From: Bacillota bacterium
Lineage (GTDB): Bacteria > Bacillota > Clostridia > Lachnospirales > Lachnospiraceae
Assembly (NCBI GenBank): GCA_023434365.1
Contig: JAEYSV010000018.1
Coordinates: 1-64,000 of the forward strand
Reading direction: 5' to 3'
Length of the DNA stretch: 64,000 nucleotides
Part shown: piece by piece, positions 52,835 to 61,345 of the stretch
How positions within the stretch are numbered: the stretch's first letter is position 1
Layout: the number at the start of each line of letters is the position of its first letter
Translations under genes and position numbers: made by a program
The notes under the pieces: generated by a model
What the model saw: the letters and a program-made list of their open reading frames with translations, nothing else
Told to the model about the DNA's origin: nothing
The model's database searches: none

Positions 52835-54232
52835 ATGGAAAATCGTAGAGTTTATATGAACCCACAAAATAATCTGCTTCAGTTAGAAGAACATATGTAT
52901 CCGTTAGTTGAGGTAGATTCCCCTAATGTTTTTCGTAACCTGTTTCCTTATGATGAAGTTCCTAAAATTGCATTCAATGATAGAATCGTGCCACACAATT
53001 TACCTAATGATATATGGATTACGGATACGACCTTTCGTGATGGTCAACAGTCCAGAGCTCCTTATACGACAGAGCAGATTGTAACAATGTTTGATTATTT
53101 ACATAAGCTAGGAGGTCCGAACGGTTTAATTAGACAAAGCGAATTTTTCTTATACAGTAAGAAGGACCGGGATGCGGTTTACAAATGTATGGAACGTGGA
53201 TATCGGTTTCCAGAGGTTACTTCCTGGATACGTGCAAGTAAGAAAGATTTTGAACTTGTAAAAGAACTGGGTATGAAAGAAACCGGAATATTGGTAAGCT
53301 GTTCTGACTACCATATTTTCTACAAAATGAAAATGACGAGACGTGAAGTTTTAAATCATTATTTGGGCGTAATCAGAGAGTGTCTGGAAACTGGAGTAAG
53401 TCCGAGATGCCATCTTGAAGATATTACAAGATCAGATATCTATGGATTTGTTATTCCATTCTGTCTTGAACTGATGAAATTATCCGAGGAATATAAGATA
53501 CCAATTAAAATTCGAGCGTGTGATACGATGGGATATGGGGTAAACTATTCGGGTGCAGTAATTCCAAGATCAGTACAGGGAATTATCTATGGATTGCGTA
53601 CTCATGCTGGCGTACCTAGTGAAATGATTGAGTGGCATGGGCATAATGACTTCTATAAAGCGGTTAGTAACTCAACAACTGCCTGGTTATATGGTGCCTG
53701 TGGGGTGAATTGTTCTCTTTTCGGTATTGGAGAACGTACTGGGAATACACCTCTTGAAGCAATGGTGTTTGAATATGCCCAACTCCGTGGTGATCTAAAT
53801 GGAGCTGACACTACTGTAATTACTGAACTTGCTGAATATTACGAAAAAGAAATTGGCTACCGGATTCCTTCAAGAACTCCGTTTGTAGGACGCAATTTTA
53901 ATGTTACCAGAGCGGGAATTCATGCGGATGGTTTATTAAAAAATGAAGAAATATATAATATATTTGATACCGAAAAATTCTTAAATCGTCCAGTATTAGT
54001 AGCAGTATCTAATACTTCTGGCTTAGCGGGGATTGCACACTGGATCAATACTTACTATAAATTAAAGGGTAATAAACGAGTGAATAAGAATGATGCCGTA
54101 GTAATCCGGATTAAAAACTGGGTAGACGAAGAATATGAATCCGGACGTGTTACAGTAATTACCGATGATGAACTAATTGGCCTGATTAAGGATGCATGCA
54201 CGAGGTTAGAGATTCCATATTATGGTGAGTAA
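52835..54232 (+). CDS. Re-citrate-synthase-like DRE-TIM metallolyase
   Basis: The ATG at 52835 follows AAGGAG, giving 465 residues. The protein belongs to the isopropylmalate/homocitrate synthase superfamily. WITDTTFRDGQQSRAPYT is the catalytic and metal-binding DRE-TIM start, and EWHGHNDFYKAV has the His-x-His metal ligands. GIGERTGNTPLEAM is another family block. There is no LeuA-type allosteric C-terminal domain. It is followed by an isocitrate-dehydrogenase-type gene rather than leuCD or lysine genes. This context matches Re-citrate synthase of anaerobic clostridia, which makes citrate from acetyl-CoA and oxaloacetate. Homocitrate or another malate-type synthase remains possible. Confidence 0.78.
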   Translation: MENRRVYMNPQNNLLQLEEHMYPLVEVDSPNVFRNLFPYDEVPKIAFNDRIVPHNLPNDIWITDTTFRDGQQSRAPYTTEQIVTMFDYLHKLGGPNGLIRQSEFFLYSKKDRDAVYKCMERGYRFPEVTSWIRASKKDFELVKELGMKETGILVSCSDYHIFYKMKMTRREVLNHYLGVIRECLETGVSPRCHLEDITRSDIYGFVIPFCLELMKLSEEYKIPIKIRACDTMGYGVNYSGAVIPRSVQGIIYGLRTHAGVPSEMIEWHGHNDFYKAVSNSTTAWLYGACGVNCSLFGIGERTGNTPLEAMVFEYAQLRGDLNGADTTVITELAEYYEKEIGYRIPSRTPFVGRNFNVTRAGIHADGLLKNEEIYNIFDTEKFLNRPVLVAVSNTSGLAGIAHWINTYYKLKGNKRVNKNDAVVIRIKNWVDEEYESGRVTVITDDELIGLIKDACTRLEIPYYGE

Positions 54233-54326
54233 TAGTGAAGTCAGGAATTGCAATTGCCTTTACTAACTCTTTATGTTACACTATATGGTAAAGTTTGAAA
54301 TTAAACAAAGCATGGAGGGAAAAACG

Positions 54327-55490
54327 ATGTATACATCACAGATTGAAGCAGCAAAAGAGAAATTTGGTAAATTATTAGAAAAGCAATTACTTCGAGTTGA
54401 TAATATGAAAGCTCAAGGTGATTTTTTGGACTATAAATCTCTCGATAAATTAATTATCGGCGTTTGTGGAGGTGACGGAATCGGTCCTGCCATTACTGCT
54501 CAGGCGCAAAGAATTTTAGAGTATTTATTGGCGGAGGATGTCAAAGCTGGTAAGGTAGAGTTTAGAGTAATTGATGGATTAACGATTGAACGTCGTGCGG
54601 CTGAAATGGCTGCAATTCCTGAGGATGTTTTAAATGAATTAAAAGAATGTCATGTTATTTTAAAAGGACCTACTACAACGCCTAGAAAAGGTGATGAATG
54701 GCCAAACGTTGAAAGTGCGAACGTGGCTATGAGAAAAGAACTTGATTTATTTGCGAATGTAAGACCGGTACGTATTCCAGAACAAGGAATTGATTGGACC
54801 TTCTATCGTGAAAATACAGAAGGTGGATACGCAGCTGGAAAAGACGGAATCAATGTAACAGAAGATTTGGGCATTGATTTTACAGTAGTTACAAGTCAAG
54901 GATGCGACAGAATCATTACAGCAGCGTTTGAATTTGCCAAAGCAAATGGTAAAAAACGCGTTACAGCAGTAACGAAAGCTAATATTATCAAAACCACTGA
55001 TGGTAAATTCTTAGATGCCTTCTACCGGATTGCAAAAGAATATCCAGATATTCAAGCGGATGACTGGTATATTGATATTATGACGGCTAAACTAGTAGAT
55101 GAGAAGAGAAGAACAGATTTTCAGGTGATGGTGCTACCGAACCTTTATGGAGACATACTGACCGACGAGGCAGCAGAATTCCAAGGCGGTGTTGGAACAG
55201 CAGGAAGTGCGAATATTGGAAAACGATATTCGATGTTTGAAGCAATTCATGGTTCTGCGCCAAGAATGGTATTAGAAGGAAGAGATATTTATGCGGATCC
55301 ATGTAGTGTAATTCGTGCTGGTGCTATGTTATTAGCGCACATTGGATATACACAAGAAGCAGATAAGTTATACAAAGCTCTTGATATCTGTACTATTACT
55401 GAGAAAAAATATGTGATGACTGGTAGAGCAACTGGGGCAACGGGAGCACAGTTTGCTGATTACATCATGGAAACGATATCGAAATTATAA
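54327..55490 (+). CDS. NAD(P)-dependent isocitrate dehydrogenase
   Basis: The ATG at 54327 follows GGAGGG, giving 387 residues. It belongs to the isocitrate/isopropylmalate dehydrogenase family. The substrate region reads SANVAMRKELDLFANVRPVR, where the Ser-x-Asn-x-x-x-Arg pattern favours isocitrate over isopropylmalate. Metal-binding residues are in VLPNLYGDILTDEAAE, and cofactor binding in EAIHGSAPR. It would produce 2-oxoglutarate for glutamate. It is placed with a Re-citrate-synthase-like gene; aconitase is not in the window. Coenzyme preference is unclear. Confidence 0.88.
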   Translation: MYTSQIEAAKEKFGKLLEKQLLRVDNMKAQGDFLDYKSLDKLIIGVCGGDGIGPAITAQAQRILEYLLAEDVKAGKVEFRVIDGLTIERRAAEMAAIPEDVLNELKECHVILKGPTTTPRKGDEWPNVESANVAMRKELDLFANVRPVRIPEQGIDWTFYRENTEGGYAAGKDGINVTEDLGIDFTVVTSQGCDRIITAAFEFAKANGKKRVTAVTKANIIKTTDGKFLDAFYRIAKEYPDIQADDWYIDIMTAKLVDEKRRTDFQVMVLPNLYGDILTDEAAEFQGGVGTAGSANIGKRYSMFEAIHGSAPRMVLEGRDIYADPCSVIRAGAMLLAHIGYTQEADKLYKALDICTITEKKYVMTGRATGATGAQFADYIMETISKL

Positions 55491-55507
55491 TTAGGAGGCA
55501 TATCGCC

Positions 55508-56191
55508 TTGGAACGTTTGGATTTAGCTAAGGAAACATCAGATAAATATTCATTGCGTGGTCGTGTGTTTCATAAAATACGGGAAGATATTTTGTCCGGC
55601 AAATATGAAAAAAACATGGAGCTTAGAGAGAATTCCTTGGCATTAGAGCTAGGAGTCAGCAGGACTCCTGTCAGAGAGGCATTAAGACAGTTAGAGTTAG
55701 AAGGTTTAGTCAGTATTGTGCCAAACAAAGGGGCAGTAGTGACTGGACTTTCCGGAAAAGATATGGAGGATATCTATATCATTCGGTCATATTTGGAAGG
55801 ATTATGTGCCAAATGGGCTTGCCGGTATATAACAAAAGAACAGATGGATGAACTGGAGGAAATTCAATATTTATTTGAGTTTCATACAAGAAAAGAACAC
55901 TATGAACAGTTAGTTGAGTTAGACAACAGGTTTCATGATATCATATATGAAGCATGTAATAGTCGGATGTTAGAGCATGTATTAACCGACTATCACCATT
56001 ACGTACAAAGGATAAGAAAAGTCAGTCTTTCCAATGATGAAAGGGCACAGTGCTGCATTGTAGAGCATAGTGCAATTTTGGAAGCACTAAAGGTAAGAGA
56101 TGAAGTGAAAGCCGAAGAGTTAGCACATAGGCATATTCTTTCAACAATTCAGAATATATCGAAAAAAGGATTAGATAGCTTTTTTAGATAA
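55508..56191 (+). CDS. GntR/FadR-family regulator (FCD domain)
   Basis: The start codon is TTG at 55508 with TAGGAGG upstream. The 227-residue protein has a winged helix (KIREDILSGKY, LALELGVSRTPVREALRQLELEGLVSI) and an FCD ligand-binding domain with metal-type residues in LDNRFHDII, EHSAI and AHRHIL. FCD regulators often sense organic acids. It is 17 bases after the dehydrogenase gene and probably controls the operon through the 22-bp palindrome upstream. A citrate-like ligand is inference. Confidence 0.93.
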   Translation: MERLDLAKETSDKYSLRGRVFHKIREDILSGKYEKNMELRENSLALELGVSRTPVREALRQLELEGLVSIVPNKGAVVTGLSGKDMEDIYIIRSYLEGLCAKWACRYITKEQMDELEEIQYLFEFHTRKEHYEQLVELDNRFHDIIYEACNSRMLEHVLTDYHHYVQRIRKVSLSNDERAQCCIVEHSAILEALKVRDEVKAEELAHRHILSTIQNISKKGLDSFFR

Positions 56192-56219
56192 AAGTAGTCT
56201 CAAAAACCGGAGGAATCTT

Positions 56220-56777
56220 ATGAAACGAAGCATCGCATATCTATTACTTACCTTGATAATGTTTATTTTTGTGGCATGTAAGAACACGAATTATGATGAA
56301 CCATCACAGCTAAATCCAAGCCCTTCTGTAAATATGCTACCTGATAGTCAGAAACCTCTAGAGGATTCTGAGATCAACTCGATGAATGTTGTCGGTAATC
56401 CATCGGTTGCTTATATCACTTATCCAAAAGAGGATTTTAGTGGTGTAATTACTGAGAAGGTTAAGCTAGGAGAAAAGAACACTTCTTTTCTTGAGGAGTT
56501 GATTGCAAGAGGAGTATTGTTAGAAGGAACAAAAATACTATCCTGCAATTTCTTAGAGGATAACATGATAGTAAATCTATCTGCCGAATTTCAGGAATTA
56601 CTGGATGTACAGGGAAGCAGTGGAGAAGTAATGGTGATAGGATGTCTTGTAAATAGTATTCTTGATACGTATGCAGCAGATAATGTCAGTCTTTTGGTGG
56701 AAGGTAAAACGTTGCAATTAGGTCATGGAGAGTACCAAGGTAGTTATGGATTGTTTGATGTGAATGAACTTAAGTAA
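56220..56777 (+). CDS. GerMN-domain lipoprotein
   Basis: The 185-residue protein has a lipoprotein signal with lipobox FVAC and a Pro/Ser linker. A C-terminal GerMN domain begins at about residue 75 (TSFLEELIARGVLLEGTKILSCNFLEDNMIVNLSAEFQ). GerM-type proteins act in sporulation and germination, but single-domain GerMN lipoproteins also occur outside spores. It follows the gntR gene by 28 bases. Confidence 0.88.
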   Translation: MKRSIAYLLLTLIMFIFVACKNTNYDEPSQLNPSPSVNMLPDSQKPLEDSEINSMNVVGNPSVAYITYPKEDFSGVITEKVKLGEKNTSFLEELIARGVLLEGTKILSCNFLEDNMIVNLSAEFQELLDVQGSSGEVMVIGCLVNSILDTYAADNVSLLVEGKTLQLGHGEYQGSYGLFDVNELK

Positions 56778-56791
56778 AAAATATACTGGAG

Positions 56792-56821
56792 GAGTCAGAC
56801 TTAATAACCTGGCTCTTTTTT
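56792..56821 (+). terminator. Terminator
   Basis: GAGTCAG pairs with CTGGCTC (one G-T pair), followed by TTTTTT. Confidence 0.75.
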
Positions 56822-56873
56822 GTGTTATAAGAAAATTCTTTACAACTCCCTATAACATAAAAAGTGCCCCTGA

Positions 56874-56915
56874 AACGTTAAAAAAACGTTACATAACATA
56901 GATTTATGATATAAT
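56874..56915 (+). promoter_or_regulatory. Candidate promoter with AACGTT pair before the GH94 gene
   Basis: TATAAT is at 56910-56915; the -35 is poor. Two AACGTT palindromes (56874-56879 and 56885-56890) lie over the -35 region. They could be LacI-type operator halves. Confidence 0.4.
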
Positions 56916-56951
56916 AAGTTTGTACTAGTATAAGAAAGTGAGGCATAAATA

Positions 56952-59330
56952 ATGATACGAGCAACAAACGACAATCAGTATTATGAACTAAACAATCCCA
57001 TCCAACTTAAAAAGGCATCCGGGTTTTTATGGAATGAAAAAATGATGATCCAGATTACCTGCCGTGGATATGCGACAGCGCAGTTTATGCAGCCAGAGCC
57101 AGCTAAGTATTCGCATGCACCGAATCTTGAGATGAAAACTTTTATGCAGCCGGAGCAGCCATATTATGCTCATCATCCAGGAAGATTCGTTTTTGTAAAG
57201 GATGAAGAAAGTGGTGAAGCATTCTCAGCTCCTTATGAACCGATGCGAATTCTTCCTGAGGATTACTCTTTTTTGGTTGGAAAACATGATATTAAGTGGC
57301 GTATTGTTAAGAATGAAATAGAGATTGAGATGAGCATGAGCTTGCCAGTTGATGATGCAGTAGAGCTATGGGAAGTTAAGCTACGTAATCTATCAGATAA
57401 GAAGCGTAAAATTAGTATCTACCCTTATTTTACTGTAGGGTATATGTCATGGATGAACCAGTCTGGAGAATATGTGGACAATCTTCAAAGTATTGTCTGT
57501 TCCTCAGTTACACCTTATCAAAAGTATCATGAATATGATAAAATCAAAAATTTCTGTGATAAGACGTATCTAATTGGTGAGAAACAACCAGATTCTTACG
57601 AAGTAAACCATGAGGCATTCGAAGGGGAAGGTGGAATCACGAATCCATCAGGGATTAGGGAAGTGGAACTTTTAAAAGGAGATTCCAAATATGAGATGCC
57701 AGTTTGTGTTTTCCAATATAGAGTCGAGTTAGAACCAAATGACGAAGCAACATATCGCTTTTTATTTGGAGCAGCGAATAATGAATTACAGATACAAGAT
57801 ATACGTAAGAAATATTTTCTTAATACAGATCACCTAGGTAGAACTGGTTTTGATCTTGCGAAGATAGAATATGCCAAATACATAGACGAAGGCAAGGGAT
57901 GTATAGATGTAACTACACCAGATGAAGCGTTTGATAACTTTATTAATCACTGGTTACCAAGACAGATGTATTATCATGGAAAAACAAATCGTCTTTCTAC
58001 CGATCCTCAGACACGTAATTATCTCCAGGATAATATGGGGATGAGTTATATCAGACCACAGATGACTAGAGATGCTTTTCTTACTGCACTGAGTCAGCAA
58101 AATGAGAATGGAGCAATGCCAGATGGAATTATCCTTCATAAGGATGCTGAGTTAAAGTACATTAATCAGGTACCACACTCGGATCACTGCGTCTGGTTGC
58201 CAATCTGCCTAAGTGCTTATCTTCAGGAAACGAATGATTATGCTATCTTAGAGGAAGTCGTAGGATTTGGAGATAGTAATAAGGTGGCAACGTTATTTGA
58301 ACATATCAATATGGCAATGCAATGGTTAATAAAAGACCGTGATGAAAGAGGACTTAATTATATTAAACAGGGTGACTGGTGTGATCCAATGAATATGGTT
58401 GGTTATAAAGGCAAAGGGGTATCCGGATGGCTGACAACTGCCTGTGCCTATGCATTTCTTATTTGGGCTGATATTTGTGAAAAAAGCGGCCATAATCAGG
58501 AGATGAGCAATTATTTAAATGAGGCTAAAGCGTCAAACGAGGTAATTAATCAGTACCTTTGGGATGGAGAATGGTATGCAAGAGGGATTACGGATGATAA
58601 TGTAGTCTTCGGTATAAGCAAGGATAAAGAAGGTAGAATTTATCTTAATTCCCAGGGATGGGCATTACTTAGTGGAGCAGCGGATGAAGAAAAGAGTAAA
58701 AAATTAATTCAATCAGTATGTGAACACTTGGAGTCTCCATATGGAGTGGAGATGTTAGGACCAGCATATACCGCAATGCGAGAAGATGTAGGTCGTTTAA
58801 CACAAAAGCACCCAGGTTCAGCAGAAAATGGTGCAGTTTATAACCATGCGGCTGTTTTTTATATCTATGCGCTTTATATGGCAGGTGAGAAGGAGAATGC
58901 TTATCGTTTGCTTCGTAAAATGATTCCAGGACCGGATGAAGAAGATATCTTAAGACGTGGTCAGCTTCCTGTGTTTATTCCAAACTATTATCGCGGAGCA
59001 TATCGCCAGATACCACGTACCGCTGGTTTTTCCAGTCATCTTTTTAATACTGGAACGATTCAGTGGGTATATCGATGCCTAATTGATGGACTATTTGGTC
59101 TACAAGGTAACAAAGAAGGCTTGATGATTAAACCACAGCTTCCAAAGAATTGGCAACATGCTACGGTGAAAAGAAGTTTTCGTAGTGCTGTATTTAATAT
59201 AGAGTACAAAAAACTACCAGATATCAGTACAATGCAAGTAATTGTTGATGACATCACTATTGACGGTAATATCATCAAAGAAATAGAAGCAGGAAAAGAA
59301 TATCACGTTCTTGTAAAACTTCCAATGTAA
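56952..59330 (+). CDS. GH94-family glycoside phosphorylase
   Basis: The 792-residue protein has the GH94 plan: an N-terminal beta-sandwich, helical linker, (alpha/alpha)6 catalytic barrel and C-terminal strands. The catalytic region is KQGDWCDPMNMVG, with the general-acid Asp in GDW. Cellobiose phosphorylases normally show GDWND, so the Cys and the PMNMVGYKGKGVSGWLT stretch point to another GH94 clade, perhaps chitobiose- or aldonic-acid-type. The enzyme cleaves a beta-linked disaccharide with phosphate, giving a sugar 1-phosphate and saving ATP. There is no signal peptide, so it acts in the cytoplasm. Exact substrate unknown. Confidence 0.93.
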   Translation: MIRATNDNQYYELNNPIQLKKASGFLWNEKMMIQITCRGYATAQFMQPEPAKYSHAPNLEMKTFMQPEQPYYAHHPGRFVFVKDEESGEAFSAPYEPMRILPEDYSFLVGKHDIKWRIVKNEIEIEMSMSLPVDDAVELWEVKLRNLSDKKRKISIYPYFTVGYMSWMNQSGEYVDNLQSIVCSSVTPYQKYHEYDKIKNFCDKTYLIGEKQPDSYEVNHEAFEGEGGITNPSGIREVELLKGDSKYEMPVCVFQYRVELEPNDEATYRFLFGAANNELQIQDIRKKYFLNTDHLGRTGFDLAKIEYAKYIDEGKGCIDVTTPDEAFDNFINHWLPRQMYYHGKTNRLSTDPQTRNYLQDNMGMSYIRPQMTRDAFLTALSQQNENGAMPDGIILHKDAELKYINQVPHSDHCVWLPICLSAYLQETNDYAILEEVVGFGDSNKVATLFEHINMAMQWLIKDRDERGLNYIKQGDWCDPMNMVGYKGKGVSGWLTTACAYAFLIWADICEKSGHNQEMSNYLNEAKASNEVINQYLWDGEWYARGITDDNVVFGISKDKEGRIYLNSQGWALLSGAADEEKSKKLIQSVCEHLESPYGVEMLGPAYTAMREDVGRLTQKHPGSAENGAVYNHAAVFYIYALYMAGEKENAYRLLRKMIPGPDEEDILRRGQLPVFIPNYYRGAYRQIPRTAGFSSHLFNTGTIQWVYRCLIDGLFGLQGNKEGLMIKPQLPKNWQHATVKRSFRSAVFNIEYKKLPDISTMQVIVDDITIDGNIIKEIEAGKEYHVLVKLPM

Positions 59331-59461
59331 GTAGGATAGGATGCTATCATAAGGCTACTCTCTGGACAAGTTTTAATATTCTTTTGTCTTTCCTGTGATA
59401 TCTCACTTTTAGCCAGCTTTTTCATATACTAGTGGTAATTGAAACATTTCGAGGTGCGCTA

Positions 59462-61315
59462 GTGTGTGGAATTGCTGGTTATTGTGATTTTACTAGAAAC
59501 TTTATAGATACAAAAGAAGAGCATAGCAAGGTGGCTTGGGCAATGGGGGAAACGCTTAAGCAAAGAGGTCCCGACGCAGATGGGATATATGTGAGTAAGC
59601 ATGTTGCATTTGCGCATCGTAGGCTGGCAGTCATTGATGTAGAGCGGGGTATCCAGCCAATGATTAAGAGGGTAGGGGAAACCATTTTTGTAATTATATA
59701 TAATGGTGAGTTATATAATACTGAGGAAATCAGAAATGATTTGTTACTCAAAGGACATCGGTTTGATACTACATCAGATACAGAAGTCTTACTCACAGCT
59801 TATATAGAATATGGAACAGAATGTGTACAGCATCTTAATGGTATTTTTGCCTTTGCAATCTGGGATTCGTACCGAGAACGAGTATTTCTAGCCAGGGACC
59901 GTTTTGGAGTGAAACCATTGTTTTATACAAACTGTGATCAAACTTTAGTATTTGGTTCGGAAATCAAAAGCATACTTAAATATCCCTCTGTAAAACCTGT
60001 AATGAACCGCTACGGTCTATGTGAATTATTTGGACTTGGTCCAGCAAGAAGTCCTGGTTGTGGAGTATATAAGCAGATACATGATTTACCTCCTGCACAT
60101 GCCATTCTAATGGACCGAAACGGAATCAGACAGTATTGTTATTGGAGATTACAAGCGAAGGAGCATAAGGAAACGTTTGAACAAACGGTAGAACATACCG
60201 GGGAAATCCTTTTTGACGCTATAAAAAGGCAATTAGTTAGTGATGTTCCTATCTGTACTTTATTATCCGGTGGACTAGACAGCAGTGTGGTTTCTGCCGT
60301 TGCTGCCAATCATTTAAAAACGCAGGGCAAACAGCTTACAACTTACTCCTTTGATTATGAGGACAATAATAAATATTTTACGGCATCAAAATTTCAGCCT
60401 GACCAGGATCGACCGTTTATAGAAAAAATGGTCGAGCATATTGGCTCAAACCATATATTTTTGGAATGTAAACAAGAAATACTCGCTGATAGTCTCTATG
60501 ATGCGGTATTAGCAAAAGACTTGCCAGGAATGGCAGATGTTGACTCTTCACTACTATATTTTAGCCAGGAGATTAAGAAAAACCATACGGTTTGTCTGTC
60601 CGGTGAATGTGCAGATGAAATATTTGGTGGCTATCCATGGTTTCGGGATGAAGAAGTCTTTAATCAACCAATCTTCCCATGGTCAAAGAATCTCAAGTTT
60701 AGAAAAGCTGTTCTAAAACCGGAACTATTGTCAGAGATAAATATGACGGATTATGTAGAACTTGAATATCAAAAGACACTGGAACGGACCCCTAAACTAA
60801 TTGGGGAAAGTCAGGAGGCAGCAAGGCGACGGGAAATCAGTTATCTGAACACCTCGTGGTTTATGACAACACTTCTTGATAGAAAAGACCGAATGACGAT
60901 GTATGCAGGATTAGAAGTCAGGGTACCATTTGCAGACCATCGATTAATCCAGTATTTATATAATGTTCCTTGGGAGTTTAAGAATAGCGAGAACGAGGTG
61001 AAAGCCTTACTCAAAAAGGCATCAGAAGGCTTGCTTCCAAGCGAAGTACTTTATCGTAAAAAGTGCCCATATCCAAAAACCTACCATCCAGAGTATGAAA
61101 ATATCTTAAAAACGAGGCTTATGGCTATTTTGGAGGATCATAGGGCACCGCTTAACCAAATTATTAATCAGACGGTAATAAAAGAATATCTCGCTTCAAC
61201 TAGCGAGTATAAGATTCCTTGGTTTGGACAGCTGATGGCTACACCACAGCTATACGCTTACCTAATCCAAGTGAATTTCTGGCTTAACACCTATCAGGTT
61301 CAGCTGGAATTATAA
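59462..61315 (+). CDS. asnB: Asparagine synthetase (glutamine-hydrolysing)
   Basis: The start codon is GTG at 59462. The next codon gives the Cys that must become the N-terminal nucleophile (V-C-G-I-A-G-Y), and GAGGTG lies just upstream. The longer frame would bury it. The 617-residue enzyme has an Ntn glutaminase domain (HRRLAVIDVERG, YNGELYN) and a synthetase domain with the ATP loop LLSGGLDSSVVSA. It makes asparagine from aspartate, glutamine and ATP. It is a single gene. Confidence 0.96.
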   Translation: MCGIAGYCDFTRNFIDTKEEHSKVAWAMGETLKQRGPDADGIYVSKHVAFAHRRLAVIDVERGIQPMIKRVGETIFVIIYNGELYNTEEIRNDLLLKGHRFDTTSDTEVLLTAYIEYGTECVQHLNGIFAFAIWDSYRERVFLARDRFGVKPLFYTNCDQTLVFGSEIKSILKYPSVKPVMNRYGLCELFGLGPARSPGCGVYKQIHDLPPAHAILMDRNGIRQYCYWRLQAKEHKETFEQTVEHTGEILFDAIKRQLVSDVPICTLLSGGLDSSVVSAVAANHLKTQGKQLTTYSFDYEDNNKYFTASKFQPDQDRPFIEKMVEHIGSNHIFLECKQEILADSLYDAVLAKDLPGMADVDSSLLYFSQEIKKNHTVCLSGECADEIFGGYPWFRDEEVFNQPIFPWSKNLKFRKAVLKPELLSEINMTDYVELEYQKTLERTPKLIGESQEAARRREISYLNTSWFMTTLLDRKDRMTMYAGLEVRVPFADHRLIQYLYNVPWEFKNSENEVKALLKKASEGLLPSEVLYRKKCPYPKTYHPEYENILKTRLMAILEDHRAPLNQIINQTVIKEYLASTSEYKIPWFGQLMATPQLYAYLIQVNFWLNTYQVQLEL

Positions 61316-61320
61316 AAAAC

Positions 61321-61345
61321 GCGCCGCTTATGCGGCGCTTATTTT
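61321..61345. terminator. Terminator between asnB and the ABC-F gene
   Basis: GCGCCGC pairs with GCGGCGC around TTAT, and a T-rich stretch follows. Confidence 0.85.

Noticed and set aside
52793..54232. 2-isopropylmalate synthase of leucine synthesis
   Set aside because: It lacks the regulatory C-terminal domain and is followed by an isocitrate-type dehydrogenase, not leuCDB.
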